Shown here: positions 37,228-48,623 of the stretch, piece after piece | Position numbering within the stretch: the stretch's first letter is position 1 | How the letters are laid out: every line of letters starts with the position of its first letter | Notes under the pieces: model-generated | What the model saw: the letters and a program-made list of their open reading frames with translations, nothing else | Databases searched by the model: none | Told to the model about the DNA's origin: nothing | Source of the DNA: Cheiracanthium punctorium | Taxonomy: Eukaryota; Arthropoda; Arachnida; Araneae; Cheiracanthiidae | Direction: 5' to 3' | DNA: 64,000 nt | Assembly (NCBI GenBank): GCA_038373885.1 | Contig: JAWZYV010000771.1 | Location: 248,001-312,000, forward strand | Made by a program: the position numbers and the translations under genes

Positions 37228-38684
37228 TCTATATAAATAAAATTAGACTTTTGTCTGTACATTTCTTGGAATTGAAAAATTTTGCGATTTCTATCCGTTT
37301 CAAGCACCCGGGAATCCGATGTGACCCTCAAAAAAAAAGTTTGTCTGTCTGTCATTCTGTCATTCTGTCCGTGACGCTTTTTTTGTTTAAGCATCACGTA
37401 AAAACGACTGAAGCGAATGATATGAAATTGGGTGTCGTGATAGGTGGTCACTCAACTTAAAACATAGGCGTCCAATTTTTAAAAATCCTGATTGGATTTT
37501 GAGATTTTGCGAAAAAACTTTCAAACTGCGTAAATTTGTGTTCAAGCATCACGTAAAAACGACTGAAGCGAATGATATGAAATTGAGTGACATGATAGGT
37601 GGTCACTCAACTTAAAACATAGGCGTCGAATTTTTAAAAAATCTTGATTAGATTTTGAGATTTTGCGAAAATCCTTTCAAACTGCGTAAATTTGTGTGCA
37701 AGCATCACGTAAAAACGACTAAAGCGAATGATATGAAATTGGGTGTCATGATAGGTGGTCACACAACTTAGAACATAGGCGTCGAATTTTAAAAAAAATC
37801 TTGACTAGATTTTGAGATTTTGCGAAAATCATTTCAAACTGCGTAAATTTGTGTTCGCACATCACGTAATTACTGCAAAGGTGAAAAAATGATATTTGGT
37901 GAAAGGATAGGTGGTCACTCACCTTAAACTATAAGCATCTAATTAAAAAAAATTGATCCGATTTCGAGATTTTGCGAAAATCGTTTAAAACTGAGTGAAT
38001 CTTTGTTCCCGCATTAAGTAATAATGACTAAAGCAAATGATATGAAATTTGGTCACATGATAGATTGTTGCTCAACATAAACTATAGGTGTCCAATTTTT
38101 TAAACACTTTTATTAGATTTTGAGATTTTGTGAAAATTCTCTCAAAATACGCTTATATTTCTTCAAACATCACGTAATAACGACTAATACGAATGATACG
38201 AAATTGAGTGATAGAATAGGTAGTTGCTAATCCTAATTTATAGGCGTTGAAATTTTAAAATATATTGATTACATTTTGAGATTTTGCGAAAATCCTTTTA
38301 AAATGCTGAAATTTTGTTCCAGCATCACGAAATAAAGACTGCAGGGAATGGAACGAAATTGGGTGACAGGATAGGTTGTCACTCAACTTAAATTCTAGCC
38401 TTCAAAATTTTTCAAAAATGTTGATTAGATTTTGAGAAAATTATTTCAATATGCGTCAATATTCGTTCGCGCATCACATAATTACGACCAAAGCGAATGA
38501 AATGATATTACTTAGTTACTCTCTAACCTGCAATATTTTAACAATACTTAAAAATTATAACTTCGCTTTCTTTACTTTGGCAACATACTACATCCATTCT
38601 GTGTACTCCTACAATGCTGACGAAAGTTCTTGCTTTTTGGAAATTTGCATTCACTAACCCGTCAAGGACGGGTACTTCAGCTAG
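37228..38684 (+). mobile_element. Non-autonomous Helitron (plus strand), 1.46 kb
   Basis: Begins TCTATATAAATAAAATTAGA directly after an A (37227) and ends with the hairpin ACCCG-TCAAGGA-CGGGT (38657-38673), eleven bases, CTAG, then T (38685). These are the Helitron termini, inserted in the A/T site without duplication. The interior is almost wholly eight tandem units (next entry). No Rep or helicase residues are visible. The 3' terminal 16 bases match those of the 21.2-kb Helitron. Confidence 0.9.
37392..38630 (+). repeat. Eight ~155-bp tandem units filling a Helitron
   Basis: The phrase CATCACGTAA(A/T) marks the units at 37392, 37547, 37703, 37860, 38012, 38168, 38323 and 38472 (spacing 149-157). 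Each unit also carries GCGAATGATATGAAATTGGG-like, GATAGGTGGTCACTCAAC-like and TTTTGAGATTTTGCGAAAA-like blocks. The first two or three units are most alike and later ones diverge. Confidence 0.9.
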
Positions 38685-38749
38685 TAATTAAATATAACTT
38701 AAGAATAATTTTTCTCTTTCTGTGCTTTTATTACAATTTCAAAGCTGCC

Positions 38750-38902
38750 AAGTCTCCGGCTTTTTCCGGGTGATTTCGCATTACAATTTTTAGACGGCTG
38801 TCCTGTAAATTATGTATTTGGACTTATTTTAAGTATAAATTTGCAAGTAAAAATTAGTGGTAGGAAATATCCCGAAAAAAAGCCGGAGACTTGGCAGCTC
38901 TG
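38750..38902. mobile_element. 153-bp MITE with ~30-bp TIRs
   Basis: Ends CAAAGCTGCCAAGTCTCC and (reverse complement) CAGAGCTGCCAAGTCTCC continue into GGCTTTTTCCGGG / GGCTTTTTTTCGGG. CA...TG ends fit hAT-like MITEs, but no matching 8-bp flanks were found. Its right half is related to 19645-19756. Confidence 0.75.
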
Positions 38903-39410
38903 CAATGAGAGACAAATAGGATATTTGGGTTGTAAAATCTGTGGGCCTTCGGCAATTGCCCCCTCTGCCTTGCCGGTAAAATGGCACTGCACAAAGCTGT
39001 CAAGCCACCTGATTGCCTTCATACTCGTCTGAGAGTTATCTGTCTACATATCAGCGAATTTCTTCTAAATAGATTCGTCGAGTGGTGTCGGAGACTCATC
39101 GATATATCTATATTAGGAGGTGTGCGTAAATTTCGGATATGGGAGATTTTCCGAGCAACTTTTTTACACGTTTGTGCCAAATTTTAAAACCAACTGGCCT
39201 ATGAAGATGAGGAAACAGATGAAAACAACTGACTGGAGTACCAGTAATATGTTGTATCATCAAGTCATTGTATCACAAATATATATACGGCAAAATTCTG
39301 TTAATACAATTTAACATAACTTCTTTTTTTCACATTGGAATATAAGTAATCTGTAATATTACGCGTCTTTTCTGTAGAAAAAAACCCCGAAATGTAATGT
39401 GGATAGACTT
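38903..39410. other. Intergenic sequence with Helitron-like fragment
   Basis: 39105-39230 has phrases (GGAGGTGTGCGTAAATTTC, TTTGTGCCAAATTTT) resembling the inner part of the 21-23.5-kb Helitron, without ends. No gene recognised. Confidence 0.4.
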
Positions 39411-39947
39411 GGGCAAAAACTAGTATCCAACTAAAGCTTGAATTAATTTAGTTGGTTGACTAAACTAAGAGTTGCTCGTTGAAGGTTCAAGAACTAAAAC
39501 TAGAATAGAGAACTAAAACTAATTTAGTTGATCTGAGCTTAGTTAGTTGAACCTTCAACTAACTATTAGTTGGGTTTTAGTTTTGAATAACAACTAATTT
39601 CAGTCGATTTATACATAGGAGAAGACTGTGTAATGTCAGACAAGCGTTGTTTCTAAAATTTGCTGCATATGGCAGGAAATTTTAAAGATATACATTTGCT
39701 GGGTGAAAGAAAGAAGTTTGGATATATGTAGTCATATGTAGTAAAGTGGCAGTGTGCTGACGCATGACAGAAAGTTTGCTTCCTGTTTAACTGAAGGTAC
39801 ATAGGCCTAAAATTGGACTGAAACTAGTCAACTGAATAGTTGGGTGGGGTTTGTTGAACATCCAACTAACAACTATTAATTCCGTTGTCATTTACCTGTT
39901 CACTAAATAAATTAGTTTTCGTTTTAGTTGAGTATTAGTTTCTGCCC
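39411..39947. mobile_element. 537-bp MITE-like element built of TAGTTG motifs
   Basis: GGGCAAAAACTAGTATCCAA at the left is mirrored by the right end (reverse complement GGGCAGAAACTAATACTCAA), giving ~25-bp imperfect TIRs. The interior repeats AACTAA/TTAGTTG in both orientations many times, so it is largely self-complementary. No target-site duplication was identified. Confidence 0.65.
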
Positions 39948-40544
39948 GAACTTAAAGCGCAAATTTTGAACGCCTCACCGTAAAACAATCGACAGAAGAC
40001 TAGCGAACATTGACATCTCTAGACCAGCGTTTCTCAACCAGTGAATCAGTGAGACACGCTGGTTTCTTTAAGAGATGTTTCTTAAAAAGAAAAAAAAATT
40101 TCATTTATTCTTATTTTTACTCAAAATCTGATGTGGACTACACATGACTTCCTTGTACGTCTTTTAAATCAAAAATATTTTCGGCCACTTCATCTAAACT
40201 TATTTTATTTGAAAGAGATAAAACTATGCAGTAATAGTAAGGTTTAGAGATTTTTAGCCAAATATTTCCGATATCACCAAGCTGCGTTCAGTTTGAAAAA
40301 TTTCCTTCTAACACTTAATTTGGCGATATTTCACCAAAAGACAAGTTTGAGATAGTTTGAGATTTTGGGGATAGCCAAAGCAGTCATTCACCACAGACTT
40401 TCAATGAATTGAATGCATTCATACGCCTTAATATATTTAAAGTAATTTGGCTGATCCTGTAAATAAATTCCAAGTCGATTGCAGCCAAAAATGATATTGA
40501 AAACAGTTTTACAATAGTTCGAAATACAAAAGTTCGAAATTCTA

Positions 40545-41741
40545 CGGGTAAAGTTTTAGAATTTTAAAAAATACAAAATAATTTTTGGTGCCAAATTTGG
40601 CGATATTTCGGTGAAACTCGCCAAGGTCGACGACATATCTCGAGATCTTAAGCATGGACCAAACAATGACTGACTTTCGCCAAATTTTGCGATCTTTCGC
40701 AAAAACTCGCCAAGGACGATGAAAAAGCGATATTTTGGTATGGACCCAATGACTGACTATCGCTAAATTTGGCGGTATTTTGGTGAAACTCGCCAAGGTC
40801 GACGACAAATGGCGAGATTTTAGCCATGGACCAAACAATGACTGTCTACACTTGTATTATATTGAAGATGTCCATAGACATTAAAGTATTGAAATTCTTT
40901 TCAGTGGTCCAGTAAATAAACTCTCCAGTAGATTGGAACGAAAAATCGAGAACTAGAACTAGATATTACAACAATCTTATATATGAAATTTCAACATTCT
41001 ACGACTAATAGTTTTTGTGATTTGAGAGTTAAATGCATACACACGTACGCCAAAAGTCGCCAAGCTTAGCGACTTTTGGCGTAGTTGTTGAGGGAGGCAC
41101 GTGACCGTGGTCGGACCATTACCTAACTTATATGATAGGACGGTATTGTGCTTGAAATGGATGAATGCCCCTAAAATTGCCATTGACCATAATGTACTTG
41201 AAATCTTTTGAGTGTTCCTGTAGCAGAACTATAAATGATTAAGACACTTTTTTTAATGGGAGAAATACATTTTGTAACTCTTAACAGCATATATCACTTT
41301 TGAGTCGTTTGAAATAGCCCAATACCTCTAGAATACGCTTTCATGAATTTCGGCCCAAAGAGCGTAATGTATTTAGAATCTCTTGGGTGGTCTTGTAGAT
41401 AAACTATCCAGTCGAATGGAACTCAAAGTACAGATGCACAACTAGATGTTAGAACAATCCTAAATATAAAGTTTCGACATTCTACGACCAATAGTTTTTG
41501 AGATATGCGAGTTACATACATACGTACAGACGGCATGGGAAAAGTGGCCAAAATAGACTCGCCGCTAGTCAAAATGAGTTGCAGACGCATTTCTATGATC
41601 GTGCATGCTAGCCTACGATAAGATGCATCGAAAAAATTCTTAAAATAAAATTTAGAGGTAGTCAAAATCGGTTTTTTCGTTGAAATTTGGCCCCCCAAAG
41701 TTTTCAGGATCAAATTACTTCCTTATACCCTACAAGGAATT
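40545..41741 (-). repeat. Hairpin-ended repeat family, copy B (minus)
   Basis: Reverse complement of copy A: terminal hairpin ACTTCCTT...AAGGAATT at 41717-41741, the AAGCTT-centred palindrome at 41049-41081 (one mismatch) and the GGCGA minisatellite at 40590-40830. It has only one 173-bp unit where copy A has three. The 40-98-codon minus frames here are repeat artefacts. Related GGCGATATTTCACC phrases continue weakly to about 40320. Confidence 0.8.
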
Positions 41742-42172
41742 AAAAATATCTATTCTCGCTCAAAATGGTCATTCAAACTTTACTCATAACATTATTTTTG
41801 CGAAAGGCGACTAAATGTTCACTGTTGAGGAACATAAAGCCGAATATATGCTGAAAAATGTGAGGGGAGCGCCATGATAAAATAGCATTTGCTGGGGAGG
41901 GGAGGTGTGATGTTAAAGGGTTTGGAACCACTACATCTAGGTAGTAGAAGCATACTATTTTCCTACATCAGCCACTGCCGCTTGAAGAGAAGCGGCGCGA
42001 CTTCGTTTAATAACGTTTCATGTACTACGGGAGTGCAAGGAACAAAATGATGTTTAATTTTTATTAAAAAAATTACTATATTATTTTTATGGTGTTTTTT
42101 TATTTTATGAATATGAGTATCGTTCGTGCACATACATATCTTAATCTTAATCTTATCTTAATCTTAATCTTA
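41742..42172. other. Intergenic sequence with (ATCTTA)n
   Basis: A TCTTAA-type simple repeat at about 42138-42178 leads directly into the Helitron 5' end. A small GCCGCTT/AAGCGGC hairpin lies at 41977-41996. Confidence 0.5.
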
Positions 42173-42834
42173 TCTTAATATATGTATAAAATGCTAATGT
42201 TCGTTTGTAAAGACAGGGTTTTCTCTATCACCACCAACTCGAATTAACTTCTTGTTGGGGTGGTAAATATCCCTTGGCCTCACGGTGAAAGTAAGGGAGT
42301 TTGGTCGCGGTGGGTGGAAGTGGGTGGTTGTGGGTGGCGAAAATGTGAAAAAATATATATCTGTCCTATTCTAACTCATGAGAACTTCTGAATTTCAACT
42401 CCAGTAAAATATTAAAATTTAACGTTTATCGTCTGTTGCCATATCAGCAGGAAAACTGAATCTCAAGCAATTATCGTCTGCGAACCATTTTACCTGAAAC
42501 AAATTCAAGTTATTTTAACAAGTGAAAAAGAAGAAATTATTTGAATATTCTAGAGTGTTCTGATGCTAGCAATTTGGATGTGTTATGGTATATAAACCGA
42601 AATTCAGTGACATTTCGTCAGTTTGATCGTGTTTGCAGTCGAGTAAAGATTAACTGAAATTTAGAGTGAACAGTAATTAAACAAATTCAAATCATTTTGA
42701 CAAATGAAAAAGAACAAACTATCTGAATATTCAAGAGAGTTCGTCAGTGACACCATAATAGCAATCAAGGTATTAATTTTGTGTAACTTTATTACATTAC
42801 ATATACACAATACCAAGGCGTAAAAAAATATTTA

Positions 42835-44660
42835 CAAAACCTCGAGTGGATTTTAAAAGAAGAAAAGTAGCACGTCAACTTGAAACAGAAGAACAAAGAG
42901 AGAAACGGCTTTCAAATATTCGTAAAGGAGTAAAAAAAAATAGAGAAATTTAACCGAAGAAGAAAGAACACATATTAACGAATAAGTGCGATCCCAAATG
43001 AGAACACTTAGAAATTGTCAATCTGCTGATCAACGTGAAGTGGAAAATAGAAGAAGAAAAGAAAGAATGGCTACTTTACGCAAAAAACAAGCTGCTACAA
43101 GTAAAATTGAGAATTTAGAACTTCGGGCGTTCCATTATGATTGAAAAAAAACAATTCAGCGAACATCCAAATTTTGTCATCGGAAAAATAGATACGATAT
43201 GCGAGTATTGTCATGCACGGAAATTTAAAGGCGAAACTGGTAGTATGTGCTGTTCGAGTGGTAAAGTCAATTTACTAGGATTAGATGTACCACTACCACA
43301 ATTACTCGCAAATATGACTGGAAAACACCAGATTCCAATCATTTTCTGCAAAATATACGTCGATACAACTGTTGTTTTCAAATGACTTCATTTGGAGCTT
43401 CATTAATATGCAAGGAAGAAAATTTCAACCCGGTTTTTAAGGTTCGAGGCCAAATTTATCATCGAGTAGGTTCACTTCTGCCGATGCCAAATGAAACTCC
43501 AAAATTTCTTCAAATATATTTTGTTTGGAACGAAGAACTTGAAACAGACCAACGTTGCTGTTTCAAGTTCTTCGGACTTTCAGGTTGCACGGAAATTTAA
43601 AGGCGAAACTGCTGGTATGTGCTGTTCGAGTGGTAAAGTCAATTTACCAGCATTAGATGTACCACTACCACAATTACTCGCAAATAGGACTGGAAAACAC
43701 CAGATTCCAATAATTTTCTGCAAAATATACGTCGATACAACTGTTGTTTTCAAATGACTTCATTTGGAGCTTCATTAATATGCAAGGAAGAAAATTTCAA
43801 CCCGGTTTTTAAGGTTCAAGGCCAAATTTATCATCGAGTAGGTTCACTTCTGCCGATGCCAAATGAAACTCCAAAATTTCTTCAAATATATTTTCTTTGT
43901 AACGAAGAACTTGAAACAGACCAACGTTGCTCTAACATTCAGGGACTACAACGAGATATTATTTAAAAATTACAACGTCTACTTCATAATCATAATCAAC
44001 TAATCAATGTGTTTAAGACTTCTCTAGACCAAATGGCTGCAGATAATTATAAGATCGTTATTCGAGCAGATAAAAGACCAGCCGGTCAACACGAAAGAAG
44101 GTTCAATGCACCTCAAACGAACGAAGTTGCCGTAGTAATTGTTGATAACGAATGTAGTCGTCGTGATATTATTATTCAACGCTGAAGTAAAAAATTGCAA
44201 CGTATTGCTGAAATACATCGTAGTTATGACACACTACAGTATCCGCTAATTTTTTGTCAAGATGAGGATGGTTATCACTTCAATATTCAACAGATTGATC
44301 CACTACAGGTGTCGAAACTAACAAGAAAGTATCAACTATGCAATTTTATGCTTATCGAATTATGACTAGAAATGATGAATATAACCACAATTTAAACTAC
44401 TCGGCAGTTATTTCAGCAGTTTATTGTAGAGATGTATGCTAAAATTGAGACGGAAAGATTAGAATTTATTCGACATAATCAACGAAAGTTGCGTTCGGAT
44501 GAATACATCAATTTGAGAGATGCAATGATAAATGATGCAAACGTCGATAACATAAGAAAATTGGTCATCTTGCCATCCACATTTACTACTGGATGTCCAG
44601 ATCAAATGCATCAATGTGCTCAGGATGCGATAACATTTTTATTTCTAATGGCAAGATAGG
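42835..44660 (+). pseudogene. Helitron-like N-terminal protein remnant
   Basis: An Arg/Lys-rich lead (about 42850-43130) precedes SEHPNFVIGKIDTICEYC and ARKFKGETGSMCCSSGKVNL (43155-43290), a Cys-rich motif typical of the N-terminus of Helitron Rep-helicase proteins. Then come MTSFGASL, FKVRGQIYHRVGSLLPMPNE (43442-43501), VIRADKRPAGQHERRFNAPQ with EVAVVIVDNE (about 44055-44160), and in the last part ETERLEFIRHNQRKLRSDEY with LVILPSTFTTGCPDQMHQCA (44432-44640). Reading needs several frame changes and has stops. In intact relatives this region precedes the HUH Rep nuclease; that nuclease and the helicase are absent here. A 373-bp segment is duplicated in tandem. Confidence 0.85.
43215..43960 (+). 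repeat. 373-bp tandem duplication within the Helitron ORF
   Basis: GCACGGAAATTTAAAGGCG begins at 43215 and again at 43588. The two units are nearly identical through GAACTTGAAACAGACCAACG. At the junction the phrase CTTGAAACAG...CTGTTTCAAG forms an inverted pair (about 43538-43570). The high identity means the duplication is young relative to the frame decay. Confidence 0.9.
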
Positions 44661-45049
44661 AAGACAAATACAGCAAAGGAATGGTAAAAAAGAAAGAAAC
44701 ACATGAACAAAAAATTCATCTGCATCAAATAGTCTATGTATCCAAATGGACCCTGGCATCCCAGTAGTGGTCTGCAAGTGAGGACTTAGATAAGGCTAGA
44801 TAGAAGTTAGAAATCTAAATTATCTACGTTAAAAAATGGATCCTTAAATATTTAAGCATGCGGTGTATTTTAACCCGAGCAACGCCGGGTTTCGCTGCTA
44901 GTTATTATATAATTAGTCAATGTAACATCTAGTTGCTCATAAATACATGATTAAAATGCATTGTATATTTTTGAGGGTGCTAATGTTCTTTGAAAAATCG
45001 TATTTTCAAAAATAAAAGTTACAAAGTCAACGATTATCCGAAAGAAGTG

Positions 45050-45305
45050 AATATTTTCTGTAGGATGTGACCAGTGAGGTCTCCGAGAGTCAGTGACATT
45101 GAGAACTTATGGAATACTCTAGGAAGAGTCATTGCATGTCAAAAATCCCTCTTCAAGGACCTTTTAGGTATTAAATCGGCTCTTTTGGAAGAATGGAAAG
45201 TACTGCCGCAATCGTTGATCAGTAGCCTCATTATCAGTACAAGAGCTCGATATAATGCTTATATAGCAGTGCAAGGTGGCCACATACCCAGTGACTTGCC
45301 TAGAC
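45050..45305 (+). pseudogene. Tc1-like transposase C-terminal fragment
   Basis: A frame from about 45068 reads PVRSPRVSDIENLWNTLGRV, then LLEEWKVLPQSLISSLIIST and RARYNAYIAVQGGHIPS. This has the shape of the end of Tc1 transposases (SPDLNPIENLWSKL, EEW, I..LI.SM.RR..A.I...GG.T), where the normal N-P-I is replaced by V-S-D and the last catalytic acid region is decayed. The frame then continues beyond the expected C-terminus to about 45409 into unrelated DNA. No N-terminal part or terminal repeats were found. Confidence 0.75.
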
Positions 45306-47295
45306 GGGAGCAAGGAGGGGCATTTGTCCCCGGAAGCAGCAATCATGAGACGCTAAATTGTATGCAAAACCTTCCCCATTGCACTTTGGCAAATAGGAGG
45401 GGGCTCTAAAACTTCAGTTGTCCCCGGGCGCTGAAAACCCTAGCTATGCCTCTGCGCATACCTCTTATCAGACGAAGCAATAAAAAGTGATGTCATATCC
45501 TGTTTTGACCAATGTTTGTTTCATTTGTATAGGAACCAACATTAAACTCCTGTACAAATAGTTTTGTTACCATTTCTTGTATTATGGTATGAAGTATTAG
45601 TTTAACAAATTCTCATACATTAAACCCATTTTTTTTTGTCAAAAAGTCTCATATGCTTGTAATATGTTTTATGCTTGTAACTTTAATTTTCGACACCAGT
45701 ACACCACCGATCAAACTAAACTGTGTCACAAATTCAAGGAAAGTTTATACTTAAAGTTTTAAAATATCGATTGTGGAGAAGTAGTTATGACTTTGTTTAA
45801 AACACACGTAAGGACGAATAAACATTGCGTTCATTTCAAGTGTCTGAAAAGTTCACCCTTTGTCTTCGGAAAAGCATCAGCCAAAACACAATTTGTAAGT
45901 AGAAAAGCCAATACAGGTTGTAATGTAGTTGCTATTTTCAAGTTTATATTCTGATTAGCTTCCTTAGTGTATTATCGATATTCTACCTAACTTGCTGGCC
46001 ACGGTAGTACCTATCCCCAAACCCGGAATGGACCTGACTTCAACCGGGGCCTTCGCAATTAGTAACGGGCCTGCGCGTGTATTTTGATGAGCCATCCAAA
46101 GAGGCCTACGGATCCTCGAGTCTTCACGTATACATCAGGCATTTCTTAAGCTTCCCAGTGCTTTCAAACGTTATTTAATGTAGTTTTAAGTAGTAATTGT
46201 GTTACTAATTCAAGTACGAACTCATCATTAATTTGTTTGCTATGATACATATTTACATAAAGAAAATAGATGCATATAATTTGAAGGAAAAACAAAGTAG
46301 CGCTTACTCTCATGATTCACGATTGCTTATTTTAGTTTCACAAGTGGATATTTAATATACTTTAAAATAACTAAATACACAAATGAGAAAGACATTTTTA
46401 TAATGAATATTTCATGAACGTAGTCGTATTTCCTACGTTATTTTAAACAAGTCAAGATTAATCTTTAACAAATGATGTATTAAAGCGCATTTCAGTGTTT
46501 TCGGGATATCCTGCATATTGGAGAAAATTGATAAAATACGCTCTATAGCGCGATCCCTGAATTAATTATTCTTTAATAAAGACATTTCATAAAATAAAGA
46601 CATGTAGTATATATTATTCTTTTGTCGCTTTCTCAATCGAACTTAGGAATTGAGCAAGCATAATGAACGCTTGTACAAAATATTAACTACATTTGAAGTT
46701 TCTGTATAAACGGACAAAAATCAATAATTTATAATTTACTGTATTTCTGCACTGTACCAGATGTAAGTCTTAATCACATAATCAAGGCATATATAACTGA
46801 TAAATGACATTTTCAACTGGGAAAATTAAATTGTCTAAATAGTATCACAACGTCATGCTTATTTACAAGAATAAAAACTACTCAAGTAATGCGATTTCTG
46901 ATTAAAATAATTTATTTATAAATAACACATGAATAATTATTCACTAAACATGATTTACATACATATTTTTAGAATTTCTAAATACATTATAAGCGTTCAC
47001 TTACCTTTACATTCAGAGCAAAATGGTCGAATTTTAGGATAAATTTTCATGAAAGAAAATGGCGCAAGATTCACAAAACGATTACCTACATCTAAAGTTC
47101 TTTAGTACGGCAAAAGTATAAAAAAATTGTTTTAAAATAATAAAATAATATACATTTATAATACTTAGAATAATAAAATAGAATACTGTGACTGGGGAAA
47201 ACAGGCCTCAATGATAAACTCATTTTTAGCGATGGCAACTCATAAGCAGTCCCGTTGTTTAGCGATGGCCCCGCATCAAACCACATGATCCTCAC
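45306..47295. other. AT-rich intergenic sequence
   Basis: 45310-45480 is a moderately GC-rich patch ending CCCTAGCTATGCCTCTG, possibly an element end. The remainder shows no gene, inverted repeat or cross-match. Confidence 0.5.
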
Positions 47296-47370
47296 TTCAC
47301 ATACTGGAGATAAGGAGGCTTCCGCTACGGCACTCCATTAAGACCGTCATTCATTCAGTCAGTCAGTCAG
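47296..47370 (+). mobile_element. Jockey-like 3' end, fragment 4
   Basis: ACATACTGGAGATAAGGAGG...GCACTCC parallels ACATACTGGAGGTACGCGCG...GCACTCCGA of the copy at 56.7 kb and ends in CAGTCAGTCAGTCAG. Only the last ~75 bp of the 3' UTR is present, an extreme 5' truncation. Confidence 0.7.
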
Positions 47371-48056
47371 TTAAGAAGATCTATCGATGACGTGAAAGCT
47401 TCAGTGATGCTTCAGCTTCAGCTGAATGTCACCTCTCGAGTGCACAGAGACTAAACTTTTTTTACTCTCAGAAATAAAATGGAGCTAGAGAAAAATCGCT
47501 TAAAAATTAGTGAAGGGTTGGATTTTCAGATTTTTAAAGTAGGGCAAATTGTTTTCTATATTTTTATAAATAATTATCAAGCATATCAAGGGGATTGTAC
47601 AAACGGTAGATGTTATTACGCTTTTGTGCCCAATTTTTTAGCTTTTTGGAGTAATGTAGTTAAAAGTTTTATCTTGGAGGAGTTACCCGGAATTGTTACG
47701 GAATCAGAGATCAGCGTAACTACCAAAAGGCTGTAAATTAAATAGTGGCAACTTAACCTAGAAACTCGCAGAAGAGTGGGCATGCGCAAATAGGATATGG
47801 TAGCGGTGAGGTGGCGCTGTAGTCGATGTGCAGAGTGCAAAAAACAGTCAGTGTAGTTAGAATGGTAGTTGCTGTGTGACGTTAAAAAAAAGTTTCTTTT
47901 CCATCGCTCTAAAGCAGGTTTTCAAAAGGTGATAAGCGGTGGTATTTAAAATAGTGGTTGCCCGTAGCAAAAATGCAACGAACTGTTATCGAAGATTACT
48001 GGAAGCCTGTGGCGAAAGTGCGTTACCGAGTAGGACGGTTGCATGATGGGCTACGG
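47371..48056. other. Intergenic sequence
   Basis: Includes a fragment (47465-47550, AAAAATCGCTTAAAAATTAG) with weak resemblance to the 242-bp units of the 23-kb Helitron. No gene recognised. Confidence 0.4.
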
Positions 48057-48236
48057 CAGGGGCGTAGCCGAGGGGGGGTTAGGGGGTCATAACCCCCCAT
48101 GAGGAATGTTTTGCCATGCAAAATGTTTATTCTTACTCCTATCCTATTCATACTCCCTTATCACACACATGTATGCATATATGTGAGTTGCAGTAGTCGT
48201 AACCCCCCCCATGAAAAATTTCTGGCTACGCCCCTG
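48057..48236 (+). mobile_element. 180-bp hAT-type MITE, copy 3
   Basis: Same family as 16.4 and 17.0 kb: starts CAGGGGCGTAGCCG and ends TGGCTACGCCCCTG. Flanks GGCTACGG (48049-48056) and GGCTGCGG (48237-48244) are an 8-bp target-site duplication with one mismatch. It is 15 bp longer than the other copies. Confidence 0.88.
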
Positions 48237-48264
48237 GGCTGCGGACATGAAGGTAGAGGTGGAA

Positions 48265-48408
48265 CTAACACACAGGCGCCTGGAGCCTGGTATGCCACTT
48301 CTTGCTCTGATGGGCTCTTCGCGTCAAGGGACTTCTTTAGAGCTCTGATTGGTGCTCTGCCTGCTGCCTGAATTTACTGCTTGAGGAGCGTATTTCAGAA
48401 TCGGAGGA
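48265..48408. repeat. Outer part of left arm of the large palindrome
   Basis: Reverse complement of about 55508-55640 (AGGCGC(C/T)TGGAGCCTGGTAT, TTGCTCTGAT, AGCTCTGATTGGTGCTCT). The arm is broken at 48408 by the LINE and resumes at 54147. Confidence 0.9.
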
Positions 48409-48623
48409 TGGTTGGTTGGTTGGTTGAGGTTTATTGGCACAAAATCCAGCAAGGATATGCTGCGCCAGACGAGGATAAAAAATGAAAAAATACCTTGATA
48501 AAAGGATAAAGGCTAAAAGACATGACTAGTAATAAAGGATAAAAGCAACCATTAGTAAAAATTGTAAGTAGGCTTGTCTGGATGGGGTACCCCATTCAGA
48601 CAACTGTCAAAACAAGTCTTAAT
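48409..48623 (-). other. LINE 3' UTR with AACC-repeat tail
   Basis: From the ORF2 stop to the tail. The final bases on the minus strand are AATAAACCTCAACCAACC and repeats, joined directly to the target-site duplication. AATAAA lies just before the tail but there is no A-tail. Confidence 0.85.

Larger units (their letters stand above)
42173..44901 (+). mobile_element. Helitron with decayed Rep-region ORF, 2.73 kb
   Basis: Starts TCTTAATATATGTATAAAAT after an A and ends with the hairpin AACCCG-AGCAACGC-CGGGTT (44872-44891), then TCGCTG and CTAG before a T. Unlike the two other Helitrons here it retains coding remnants of the Helitron N-terminal region, but the replicase catalytic core and the PIF1-like helicase are missing, so it is an internally deleted, inactive copy. 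Its 3' end differs from that of the other two, so it is a separate Helitron family. Confidence 0.85.

Noticed and set aside
37392..38630. Regular repeats considered as a CRISPR array
   Set aside because: Units are ~155 bp, adjacent and diverging with no unique spacers, inside Helitron ends in a eukaryotic context.
35073..41741. Copies A and B as the inverted ends of one giant transposon
   Set aside because: They differ in 173-bp unit number and internal sequence, and a third copy exists alone at the window end; independent insertions explain this better.
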